64,000 nucleotides of DNA, taken from NCBI GenBank assembly GCA_023105745.1, contig JALGQZ010000006.1:31945686-32009685 (forward strand), in the 5' to 3' direction. Below are positions 1 through 10,199 of the stretch, in pieces. A program made the position numbers and the translations under genes. Each line of letters begins with the position of its first letter. The stretch's first letter is position 1. Origin of the DNA: Austropuccinia psidii. Lineage: Eukaryota > Basidiomycota > Pucciniomycetes > Pucciniales > Sphaerophragmiaceae. The notes below the pieces were generated by a model. The model ran no database searches. It was not told the origin of the DNA and saw nothing but the letters and a program-made list of their open reading frames with translations.

Positions 1-67
1 AAAATAGGCAAGGGTCATCAAAAGGCTTCCCTAGCAAGCAGGGAAAAGCCTGAGTGGGAATCATGAT

Positions 68-1420
68 GTGTTCAATGGTTCTCACTTATTTCCTTCAAGT
101 GCACAATTGTGCACTCTGAATACTAGTGTCAAGAAATCTTTGAAATTTCTTATTTTTTCTTCAATCTCTGATATTTTTTATAGTATTCTCATTGATTCTG
201 GTGCTACAAACTCTTTTATTGCAAAGAATTTTGTTCTCAAGTACTCATTGACCATGTCAGAGCTCCCTGAAAAGATTCCTCTTTTCATTCTGGATTCTAA
301 TGAATCCACTTCCCTGTTCATCACCCATTATACCAAGTGGGTTGTTGATTTACCTTCCTTCCCAAGCTTTGAATGGGATTTCTTTATCATAGATTCACCC
401 AAGGGAGAAGACCTAATATTGGGCTATGATTTTCTTTACCATTTTAATCCCATTATTGATTGGAAAAATGGATTGATCACCTATGATTCTAGTCATAAGG
501 ATTCTAGTGGCATTATTTCTTCTACTAGTAATGACTTATCCACTGCTGTCAACAGTGTTGCTCTGGTTGGTGAACTTAAGACACCTTCCTCTCCTCCTTC
601 TGTCCATAACCCCTCCATTTTTCCCTCTCAGTCATTACTTCCATTAAGAGATGAAGTCTTCAAAGAGATAAAAGATGTTGGAGAAGATGTTGCTATATCT
701 TCACTTCATCTCTTTCAAGGGGATATGGACCTTCCTCCTTTATCTTTTCATGCCTCCCTGGAGGAGCAGTGGGATGAGGAGGAAGAGCCAGAAGAGATTG
801 AAACTGTGCTGAAGGTAGTCCCTCCTGTTTATCACAAATATTTGGATGTATTCTCCAAAGTGAAAGCAGAGAAACTTCCTCCACACCGTGCCTGTGATCA
901 TCATACAATAAGAAGATTCAAGAAGTATGCAGATAGAAATAGAGCAATTCCACCTGATTTCCAACCTGGGGACAAAGTATGGCTAGCCTCCAAGAACATC
1001 AAGACAACAAGACCCACCAAGAAGCTCTCAGAAAGATGGTTGGGACCTTTTGAAGTTCTGAAGAAGATTGGCAGCCATGCATATCACCTCAAGTTGCCTC
1101 AACAATGGAAGTCAGTTCACCCTGTTTTCCATGTGTCCTTGTTAGAACCAGTGAAGCAATCAACTATCCCAAATCGACACCAATTGCCACCACCTCCAGT
1201 AATAGTGGAAGAGCAAGAAGAATGGGAAGTGGCTCAGGTTCTGGACTCAAAACTCAAGAGAGGTTCATTATGGTATTTAGTGGAGTGGAAAGGATTCAAT
1301 GAAGACCCAGAAAGAACAACTTGGGAACCAGCTTCCAACCTTACCAACTCCCCAGACCTTGTCAAGGATTTTCACACTTTGTATCCAGACAAGCCTGGCC
1401 CAAATGCCTCAAGAGTTTGA
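68..1420 (+). CDS. Deletion-derived gypsy polyprotein: protease joined to integrase tail and chromodomain
   Basis: The frame is open for 450 codons. Residues about 40-120 form a retropepsin-like domain with the active-site triplet in LIDSGATNSF and a flap-like LILGYDFLYHF. Residues about 165-280 match the linker that precedes reverse transcriptase, up to ACDHH. The frame then jumps straight to the integrase C-terminal region (RFKKYADR, PGDKVWLASKN), followed by a chromodomain at about 378-440 (EWEVAQVLDSKL, WYLVEWKGF, TWEPASNL). The equivalent of about 700 residues (RT, RNase H, integrase core) is missing compared with the frame at 62643-59626. It cannot copy or integrate itself; a fusion protein of protease and chromodomain is only inferred. 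The true gag-pol start is outside the window, so the stated start is simply the first methionine. Confidence 0.85.
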   Translation: MFNGSHLFPSSAQLCTLNTSVKKSLKFLIFSSISDIFYSILIDSGATNSFIAKNFVLKYSLTMSELPEKIPLFILDSNESTSLFITHYTKWVVDLPSFPSFEWDFFIIDSPKGEDLILGYDFLYHFNPIIDWKNGLITYDSSHKDSSGIISSTSNDLSTAVNSVALVGELKTPSSPPSVHNPSIFPSQSLLPLRDEVFKEIKDVGEDVAISSLHLFQGDMDLPPLSFHASLEEQWDEEEEPEEIETVLKVVPPVYHKYLDVFSKVKAEKLPPHRACDHHTIRRFKKYADRNRAIPPDFQPGDKVWLASKNIKTTRPTKKLSERWLGPFEVLKKIGSHAYHLKLPQQWKSVHPVFHVSLLEPVKQSTIPNRHQLPPPPVIVEEQEEWEVAQVLDSKLKRGSLWYLVEWKGFNEDPERTTWEPASNLTNSPDLVKDFHTLYPDKPGPNASRV

Positions 1421-3186
1421 TTATGGTGCTTGGTGGGGATTGGAGTTTATGAAAGTAAGTTCCTCTCCTGGCATGCACCTTTAAGGGGGTATTCTACCCA
1501 AATTTGTTGTAAGCATCACCTTGGCCACTTTGTGAGCACTTGTCAATTCTTTGGACAGGTTCAGAAGGCCTTACAACATAATACCCTCAAGATTTGGACC
1601 TTTCATCAAGATTTGGCCCAATCTTTTCTTTTATTTTCTCTTCTTTCTTTAATCATGCCATAAATTATCTTTCAAGACATTCATTATCAAATTCATCTTA
1701 TGGCATATTTCAATTTTCATTTAGGGTGCTTGGTGGGGAGTGGAAGTTATGAAAGTAAGTTCCATCTCCTGGTATGCATCCCTGAGGGGTCTAATTCTTG
1801 TAAAACATTACCTTGGCCACGCTGTGAGCATCAAATGCTTGGTTTTATCTTTCAGAACATTTTGGCCAAAATCAAGAATCTCACCACAAGAAGGACAACC
1901 CTCAGGAATTTCTTATTTCTTTCTTTACTCTCTTTTTCTCTCAATTCTTTTCATTTTTATTTTTTATTTTTATTTCTTTTACTTGTATCTTTTATTTTTA
2001 TTTTTATTTTTTCATTTTTATTTCTTATTTCAAAAAGCAGTAGTCATCACTCCCATATCACGTTTGGGGAGTCAATTCATTCAATAATCAAAGAGCAAAA
2101 CACTAGTAATGGTAAAGACCACCTACAGATAATCCTCATCAAAACTTCTTCAAGTCAGCCTTGAACTCATCTTCAAGTCAAAATTTCAAATTCAAGACCA
2201 AGAGATTTATGGACAATTGCAAGTCAGCAAGGCGTTATGGCAATTGACCAGTCAAGAAGGGGATAAGAAGGAAGAAATTCAAGAAGAAATCAAGATCAAG
2301 AAGAAAAACTGTTTCAAATGGCCCAATTGGCCAATTTCATGATCTTATGCACTTTGGCGCAAATGGCCATATCAGACCTCAAAACTTCAAAATTGCTCCA
2401 TTTTATCATTTTTCATCAAAATATGCTTAATTATGCATATTGGCAAATTTGCGCATTTTGCGCATTTTTGCGCAAAAGGCCCTTTTATCTTGTCAAAAGG
2501 ATTCAAAAGGCCTTTTTGGCCAATTTCATCATAATTGCGCATTTGCGCACTTTGCGCGAATTTTGCGCATTTGCGCACTTTTGCGCAAATTTTGCGCATT
2601 TGCGCATTTTGCGCAAAATGGCCAAAACACCTTATAAGGCCATTTTTTCAGTTTTCCATCAAAATATGCCATTTTGGCATATATGCGCATTTGCGCATTT
2701 TGGCATATATGCGCATTTGCGCACTTTGCGCATTTTTGCGCAAATTGGCCAAAATCCCCTCTAATCACAAAATCAAGGATTTTGGCCAGGACTTCTGAAA
2801 TGGTCCAAAACCTCAAGTGTTGGCCACTTTATGCCAACACCCTCAAGATGAAAATTATGATGAAATCCGGTGTTCTTGGGACAAAAACCCAAATCAACCA
2901 CCTTTCAAAAGCCATGAGGACTCAAGAAAGTTGATGAAGACACTCAAGACAAGATTAAAGAAAATTTTATGAAGATTGAAGGCAGTTTTGAATGAACAGA
3001 GGAAATTCTCAATCAAAATCAAGGGGAAAATACCTACAAATAGTCAAATGAAGATTGGTTTGAGTATTGATTGAAGAAGAAGTTTTAAGGGGAAATCTTA
3101 AGGAATTGGGGGGAAAGAACTGGTTGAATTGATTGCAAGCTCATCAAGACTCACTATACTTATGGTGCTCAGAGCTCACCACTTTC
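1421..3186 (+). other. 3' non-coding region of G1 copy 1
   Basis: About 1.8 kb between the polyprotein stop and the polypurine tract. The same region is present in copy 2 (59400-57637, - strand). It holds a pyrimidine-rich stretch (about 1910-2030), the GCGC array, and a short duplicated segment beginning GTGCTTGGTGGGGA (1427 and 1728). The many small frames are not conserved in a coding manner and I do not annotate them. Confidence 0.75.
2440..2760 (+). repeat. Array of palindromic TTGCGCA motifs
   Basis: About 18 GCGC-centred motifs (mostly TTGCGCA or TGCGCAA) lie in about 320 bp, spaced 8-25 bp apart. The matching region of copy 2 (58070-58370) has about 7 intact motifs and a similar number read as GTGC or GCAC. 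Within otherwise CpG-poor transposon DNA this is a dense cluster of CpG palindromes. Function unknown. Confidence 0.85.
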
Positions 3187-3199
3187 AAGAGGGGGATAA
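3187..3199 (+). promoter_or_regulatory. Polypurine tract of G1 copy 1
   Basis: AAGAGGGGGATAA lies immediately before the TGTCACA that begins the 3' LTR. The same tract occurs in copy 2. It would prime plus-strand DNA synthesis. Confidence 0.85.
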
Positions 3200-3957
3200 T
3201 GTCACAGCCAAGGAGGCAGGGGCATTTCCAATCATCATCAGCAAATCATTATATCATGGATACCCTTCAGAACCCAATCAGCAAGGGGGTTTCATTCAAT
3301 AATTCACCCAATACAGTTTTCATACCTCAATACAGTTTTCATACCTCAATACAGTTCCATACAGGCAAGACTCAAATACAGGATTCACCAAATACAGGCC
3401 TGTCATCAATACAGGCGCAAATACCTGTAGTGACTGTATAACCTGTATTGGATTCACCAATACAGGATTCAATCCCACATCCAACTTCTTCCAGAATACA
3501 GACAAGTATCTCAACACTCAAACTCCAAGGCTGGCATTTCTCACATATACCAGCCCCTCTTCACCCACCTGGGGGTTTTTCCCCCAGTTAATTAAAATAG
3601 TTGATTTATTATTTAATATTATTTTATTCTCACTTTTGGAATATTATTTTATTACTTATTAAGTTAGTCTTTGCCTTCCCTCACCTGTTCAGTAGAGTCC
3701 TGGTGGCCATATCCTTTATTAATCCTTTTCTCTTTTCTGAACAGGTTGAAACAGTGACTCAGGATTATTTGTGGTTGGCTCTTTATTATTGCTTTTGTTT
3801 TGTCTCTCTTTTCTTTTATGCTTATTATTTTATGACTAGGAATTTATCCTCTTACTCCATTACTCTTATCATTTGAGTATTTTCTTCTGAGCCCTCCATA
3901 AGTAAGTCTGTTCACTGAGTGCCAGGCCCTCTTCATTTTAGAAGAGCCCCTGTGACA
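3200..3957 (+). repeat. 3' LTR of G1 copy 1
   Basis: 758 bp with inverted terminal heptamers, TGTCACA at 3200-3206 and TGTGACA at 3951-3957. It is preceded by a polypurine tract and is homologous to the LTR at 56889-57623. Positions 3290-3480 carry more than ten AATACAG or CTGTATT motifs, including a direct duplication of a 19 bp unit that is single in copy 2. Confidence 0.92.
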
Positions 3958-5127
3958 TTACTCTTCTTTAAATTATGGCATCAATATTGAATTTAGAATA
4001 TTTGTCTGTTAATTCTTTTATAATGGCAGTTTGCTCATTTATCTTATTACCAATTGAACTCTCATTATTTGACCTTTTAATTGTTCTTAAAACTTTTTCA
4101 AAAGACATAATTTTCTCATTTATTTGGCTCAAACTAACATTTTTTGTCTCAAGATAGTTACCAATTGATGAATTTTCATCAGAAATATGACTTTTCATGT
4201 CATTTATAGCTATGTACAAGTTTGGAATTCCATCCAGAATGTCAGAAATCATCTCTGATATTTTAATCTGGCTTACTCATTTTTCTATGATTTGATCATG
4301 GTTCTGGCTATCTGGAACAAATTTTCCATGGAATCCTGTGGTGCTGTCTCTATGGTTTTGTAGCTGGTGCCTTGCCTCTGCTCTTTTTCTGAGCTTTTTC
4401 CTCTTTTTCACGCTTGAATTGCTGCTTCTGGCTATTGGGACTGTTTTTGGCACTTGTTTGGGTGGTGGAGGGTTGTTTTTCCTCCATTCTGCTGTTAAAA
4501 GAATCGTGTTTTTCTTTTCCATTGAGTAGCTTTCAAGTGTTGGGATGTCACAGAAACTTTCTCACATTCAAGTAATAATTCATGCAGTTTGTTCACAGAT
4601 CTTCAAGGATCTGGCCGTCTTTGCACTGAAAGGAATTGTTGTAAACCTTCTGACTGGCTTTGTAAATGTCCACTGAGGCTTATTGTGGTGGTTTCAGCTT
4701 TGTTTGAAATTAAAACAGTGTTATCAGCTTCAAAAGGTCTTGATTTTTCAGTTCAGTTTGCATTTACTGACCCTTGTCCTTCTGTAACTGATGAGCTTCT
4801 TCCATAACCCTGTCTATAACCTTTTTGGGAGCTGCTTGAGGGGTTATAGCTTGCTCCTGATTTGGGTGAAGGCATAATTATGAATAAGAATGGTAAAAAT
4901 GGTATCTTTATGTAAAAAAACTTACTATTGGCCAAATTATTTGCTTTTTGGAGAGTATTACTTCTATTCAAGTTGATTAATTTGGAAGAAATTTTCTCTG
5001 GTTGATTATTATGTGCTATAAGAGCTGTGTCATTATGTTCAGAATTACCAGTAATGGCAGGGATAATACTAGGAAATGTTGATTTAGTTTCAATGCTTTC
5101 TTTCCTTATCACTTTGTCAGACACCAA
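3958..5127 (-). pseudogene. Gypsy gag (family G2), spliced, broken and interrupted
   Basis: Reading on the - strand: exon 1 (about 5127-4926) encodes residues such as SIIPAITGNSEH and SSKLINLNRSNTL; a 69 bp intron follows (4925-4857, GTAAGT to AATCAG); exon 2 carries the low-complexity stretch with NNPPPPKQVP and the coiled-coil-like region beginning MISDILDGIPNLY. The same protein, intron and order recur on the + strand at 45449-49090. The frame shifts once near 4400 and ends in a stop near 3970, next to the G1 insertion at 3957, so the rest of gag and pol is lost here. Role by family: capsid precursor of a Ty3/gypsy element. Confidence 0.8.
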
Positions 5128-5327
5128 AATTAAGGAAAAAAAATTAATTACGCAAAAAATGGTTTTTCAAAAGAGAAATGAAAACATAAAGCCTCACTTA
5201 TAATTTAAAAAAAAGTGTTACTTTATATTAATTTTTTGAATTAGAAGTATTTTTTATGGATTTGGATCTTTTGATAGAAGAAAAAAGATTAAAAAAGTAA
5301 AACAATGAGTTCACAGGTAAATATCAT

Positions 5328-5340
5328 GGCTGGGCCCCCA
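5328..5340 (-). promoter_or_regulatory. Primer binding site after G2-type 5' LTR
   Basis: On the - strand TGGGGGCCCAGCC starts two bases after the LTR end CTTACA. Nearly the same word follows three other LTRs (35163, 43831, 54580). The primer tRNA is not identified. Confidence 0.7.
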
Positions 5341-5342
5341 AA

Positions 5343-7090
5343 TGTAAGACGTTAATATGAAAGTGTGAATCAAAATCAAGTTCTTTTCCTGTCCTCAAAA
5401 GTTGTATAGGGTAAAATTTGATTGAATTTAGTAAATTTTAACAGTTTTTATGAGAAAAAATGCCAAATTTATTGGTTTTTAGTTGGTTAGTATAGGAAAA
5501 TTATATTACAAAGATTTATTGTTTTACCAACAATAAAGATTTATTCAAAAAAACTGTACAAGATATATTAATGGCTACAGAAGACATTTCTTCAAGATAA
5601 ATTTAAATTGGAATTAATTGAGAAAAGAGCTGCAGGGAATTAATATAAGAACAAAATCTTTAAAAATATTATTAAAGAGAAAACATGCCCAAAAGTGACC
5701 ATAGTGAATTTGGAAACAAGGAAACAAAGTTAACAGTGATGAAAGGTGCTTTGATCCATTTATGGGGTGCTCGAAGGGTAAAAATGATTATAATAATTTT
5801 TCCAAGTGGTTAAAAGGTTCAAAATGATATGAAAAGGGTGGTTGGAATCTTTTATTGATTTGTTTGAAAGTTTTTAAACTAATTATAAAAGGGGATGACT
5901 CTAACATGAATAGAAAAGTGGGGAAAAGAAGACATTATTTGATAGCCACCAATTTTCTTACCACAAAAGTGAAATTTACTCTTGTCAGATTTGAAAAACA
6001 CTCCAACAACAGAAAATCCAATATGACATCATTGAACCCTGGTTTGGACCAGAAAAGTGCTGTTTTAGCCAGTTTAGACTCTTAAATAAGCCATTGCTAT
6101 AGTAATACTTGGCTTAAAGCCTTCAAAACAGGTCAGAATGTGTGTAAGAGATGAAAAAACCACTTACAACTGTTTTTAATAAGGGTTTTTCCACTTGAGG
6201 GTAGTTTTACCCTCCTGGCAACAGTTAAAACTGCCCTGGTTGGTATCAAAACCTCATCATCAATTGATTCACAGACCCTGTGACTCAATTCCAGGCCAAA
6301 AGTGATGAACTTTTGCATTAATTTTTACATCCCACACCTTTCAGCAAGGAATTTGGGGGATTCTGGGATCCTTGGAGCCAAGCTTCCTTTTCCCACAAGA
6401 ATTAATATGGCCAATTTATCTTTCTTTTATTTCCTCATCATGTATTATACTTTTAACTTAAATATGCAATTCAATTGATTTTATACAATACACAATTGTA
6501 TTAATTCATACCTCATATATAAAACAAAAATTTCACTTATGTAATACATGTGCACATTTTGACATTTAAATTGAAAATACTTCAATTCCTCATAGCTTAT
6601 AAATCACCCACCACACCTCAATTTTAACACAAAAGATGATGGTGGTGAGAATTAAAGTAAGGTTTTGAGGATTTTCAATTTCTACACAAAAAGTAGTCAG
6701 AACTGGATCTAAGTTAATTTAGAGTTGAGTTACAGAAAATTTACCCAGAGGTGACCCCACCTTATCTTTTATGAGGAAATCAATGGTGAAATAATTTTCA
6801 CAAGTTTACTTCTTGGATAAAAGGTTATGATATTTTTTTACTTTTTTCCAAATATATTTTAGTTTTAATATTTTTGTTGAAAATTTCTTTTTACTCAGTT
6901 TTTCCAAGTAAAAATGTGTTTTCAAAACTTTGAATTTCAATGTAATTTTCATTTTGAATTATAATTGAAATTTTCTATTTATATTTCAATTTTTGTTTTT
7001 ATGATATAAATAAAGATGTCTACTTATAATTATAACATGATTTGTTATCTGGGGTCTTTTGGGTATACAAAAATAGCTTTAAGGCTTGTG
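5343..7090 (-). repeat. 5' LTR of the - strand G2 element (TGTGAGC type)
   Basis: On the - strand the LTR ends in GTCTTACA at 5343, directly followed by a primer binding site and gag. It matches 43828-42004 (inverted) over nearly its whole length, and 11672 to about 10600 in part. The start near 7090 has decayed from TGTGAGCC to CACAAGCC, so this edge is uncertain by some bases. A strongly conserved segment lies at 6180-6420. Confidence 0.8.
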
Positions 7091-9109
7091 GTTTCAGACA
7101 AGGTATCCAGGACACAATATTGCTGATAAGAGGATGGGTAATTTTTTCCTAGGGGATAAAGTCTTCTTTATCTCAAAAAAGGGTTGAAATATAAGGATAA
7201 CACCTTACCACCTTAAAAGGGGGACAATCTTCACTCAAAGGGGTTTCTTTGTATCCAAACTAACATATCAAGTTGGGAATTTAGGACCTGATGGGGCTTT
7301 GAAACACAATCTTGCCATTTTACCCATGCAGGTTACAGTGCTTGATTATATAATTCTGTAGAAATTTCCCAGGTACTAATATTGGCAAAACTATTAGCAA
7401 TAAAAGTGTGAATAATCTTAATTAATTTCAAACATCATGATTCAACTATATGGGTAAATATCCCACATTACCACTATTTACAAGATGTTGGGGTATCATA
7501 GCCTGAAGAACTTGATATATTTCTCATTTATCAGCATAAAAGGCTCAAAAGAATCTCCAACTCAGTCAAATGTTACTGCTAAAGTATGATTTGATGTTTG
7601 AACCATTTTATTTTTGATATCTTAAGTGGGTGAAAAAGTGTAGATTCTTTCTTCCTATGATAAAGCCTCAAGAGTATTACCAATCTATAGTCCTCTTTTA
7701 GTTATTCAGAAGAAGTTCCCACATGATGTTCTATGATAAAAAAATAATATTTAATATTTCAGTGAAAACAAAGGCTTATTCCCAGAAGAAGAACAATATT
7801 TTCTGAAATAGAGGGGCTGTACTTGCCAGATGGTCTGACACATGTAGTGCCTATTTTTTCCAAACTCAGTGTTTAGCCTTGTGCACTTATGGGATATTTA
7901 TTTGGTTTTACTTTTTGAGCTATCATAATTGATGGTTTTCTGTTTATCATTTGGGTGTTCTGTTTTTGGGTTGCAGGATGACATGTAAGGTTCTCATTTC
8001 CATGCTGAAGACCAAAAATTGTATGTGTAAGGTTATTTCTCATGCATTAATCGATCTGGGCCATAGGTATTTAGCTCCACAAGGGCTTCAAGTCATTAAT
8101 TATATTGTTTTCCATCCTGAATCACAGCTCATAATGAGGCTTCACCTCAATTGAATTAAACCTTTGGGTGCCATGGCTCTCCTCACTTATTTTCCCCCTT
8201 TGAAGATCTATTTAGTAGATTAGATTGATTCCTGTCATATGTAAAGAGTCATGAAATAGAAAATGAAAGATTTATGTACTTATACAGTAATTTTACACTT
8301 CAGACACATGTATTACCCTGATACCAAAGGATATTAAATGAGTGTTTCTCCACAATCGCACCATTTCTATGTGAGATGGTTAATGCTAAAAATTACCATA
8401 GTTTCTCAATATAGTTTTATTATTAGTTATTGAATTTTTTTCTAAATAGATTTCTTATAAACAAAAGGATGATCCTGCTTTTTCATGAATCAATTTTTGG
8501 GTATGTACATGAAATAGGAGTTTCAAATACTTGAACAGCTGCTATTAGAAATACATCAATGCTCACAAATGGAAAAAAAATTCCAAGAAATAAAAAAAAT
8601 GAGGAGGAATACTTGAATATGGAATTTTTATCATGATTTTTATAACTTTTTTCCTAATTATTAATGATACCTTTTTAATTCAACATATTTCGTAGAAATC
8701 TTTATTCAATATAAAATTATGGTATTACAGTATCAGATTTATGCAGCATAGTAACTATTTAATTACAATTATTAAGCAATAATTGATGGGTTAAGAAGTA
8801 TGAAATTACTGATTTTCAGGAAATATTTATTAAATAGTTTTGGTGAAAACATGAATGTGGATTTGAAATAGTATTATAATACAAAGGTATAATGATGCCT
8901 CTATTGATTAAAGTTGGTGAATTTTAGTACCAATGAGAATCCCAAGTGCATGAGATATGAATTTATTTCTCATAATAAATACCGCAGTAATTAACAGTAT
9001 AATTATAGCCAAGTAATCTTAAGCATTAAGGTTTTCTTCAAAAGGGAAAATTTATTCTATTAATATTTTTTAATCAATAGGTGGAATTTCCTTTCAGAAC
9101 TGTGAGAGA
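7091..9109. other. AT-rich sequence, no supported gene
   Basis: No long or conserved frame. Positions 8150-8470 resemble 11770-12080 (shared words such as ACACATGT and a run starting CCATAG), so at least this part is repeated. A stretch near 7150-7250 can be read as a decayed integrase-tail-like segment (GDKVFFISKKG), but stops follow at once. The rest I cannot assign. Confidence 0.5.
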
Positions 9110-10120
9110 AATAATGCTTAAGTAAGTAAGCTGAATATATGCACTTTTTGGTCAATGCATATATTCATGGTTTTTTGCTAATATCTCTTGAAATATAAAA
9201 GATAGAGAGATAAACCAAAAATAAAGTCACCACGCAACTACTGTAGGAATACAGATCAGAAGGTTATTTCACAAGTCATAGACAAGGTTAAATCTTGTAA
9301 TGGATTATTGAATAAAATCAATAGAGCTGTTAACCACTTTGTTGTGAAAGTGGTCCAAACTTAAAAAGAAGTAGATAGACAGATTCTACCCGTTCATACG
9401 TGAAGAATGACATAATTCTTATTATAATATTCAAGGTATAACCCTTGAAATCATGGTTTGAAGTTCCAAATATTAAATTTTGACAGAAAAGATGAGTTAC
9501 AAGAAAAATCATTAAAAATAGATTTTGATGATGTAATGATATTCTCTTGGCAGTTTACGAATGACATGCCAAGCCATCAGAAACCACTCTCAGAGTAGCT
9601 TTAGCATGTATAACTTCAAATTTATTAATGATCAAAGTTTAAGCTTACATTTGATCATTTATGATCACTCACTGTAATCTTATTTTAAGTTTAACAGTCA
9701 TATAAGTGATAAAGCTTGTGAATAATATTAAATTATGATTAATACTAATAAAATCCATGAAGTTTAGGCTTCTTTCAAGCCTATGATGTCATCAAAATTA
9801 GAGTCATAGTGACAACACTAAATAATGGCGTAATAATGAGATAAGATGGTTTGATCATGATGTAATCATCACTAAACCTTAAAACTTTGATCATTTCTAG
9901 TAGAAAGCATCAGTAAACGTCTATTAGAAGCCTTCTGGACTCTAGAAGGGAGGTATTTACTATAAATAGAGCTCTTTTTACTCTATTTTCCCCTCAGATG
10001 CATCAAAAACACTAAAATAATTGAGTCAAAAGGTAAATTCTTTATTCTTTATATATAAAAATTTTATATTATCAAAGACAAAAGATCACATTTATTTTAA
10101 TCATCAATCTTGATGTGATT
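9110..10120 (+). repeat. Partial copy of the 1.95-1.99 kb TGTGAGCC/CCTTACA LTR
   Basis: Matches 46100-47110 of the solo LTR at 45729-47713, including GCTGAATATATGCAC near the left edge, the TATA-like region about 9958-9990 (TATAAATAGAGCTC) and the run ending TTGATGTGATTACA. Both LTR ends are too diverged or missing to place. Confidence 0.7.
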
Positions 10121-10199
10121 ACAATCTTTTATGCACTTAGAATTTGATAGACCTGGAACTAACTAATATCATGGTTGGATGTTTAAGCTACTATAATGA

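Larger units (their letters stand above)
1..3957 (+). mobile_element. Ty3/gypsy chromovirus G1, copy 1 (3' part, internally deleted)
   Basis: This is the 3' part of an LTR retrotransposon whose 5' end lies left of the window. In order it holds the end of gag, a protease domain, an in-frame junction, the integrase C-terminal region with a chromodomain (68-1420), a long 3' non-coding stretch (1421-3186), a polypurine tract and a 3' LTR. A second G1 copy (62653-56889, - strand) matches it over the whole shared length, which is what allows the internal deletion to be recognised. The element interrupts a - strand gypsy gag right after its LTR ends at 3957. The 5' target duplication cannot be checked. 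Confidence 0.9.

Noticed and set aside
1740..2164. Hydrophobic frames with runs of Phe, Leu and Ile that resemble membrane proteins
   Set aside because: They come from a T-rich tract in the 3' non-coding region of G1 and are not kept in phase in copy 2.
2318..2816. Several overlapping frames on both strands rich in Cys, Ala, His and Phe
   Set aside because: They are produced by the TTGCGCA array itself and are open in many phases at once.
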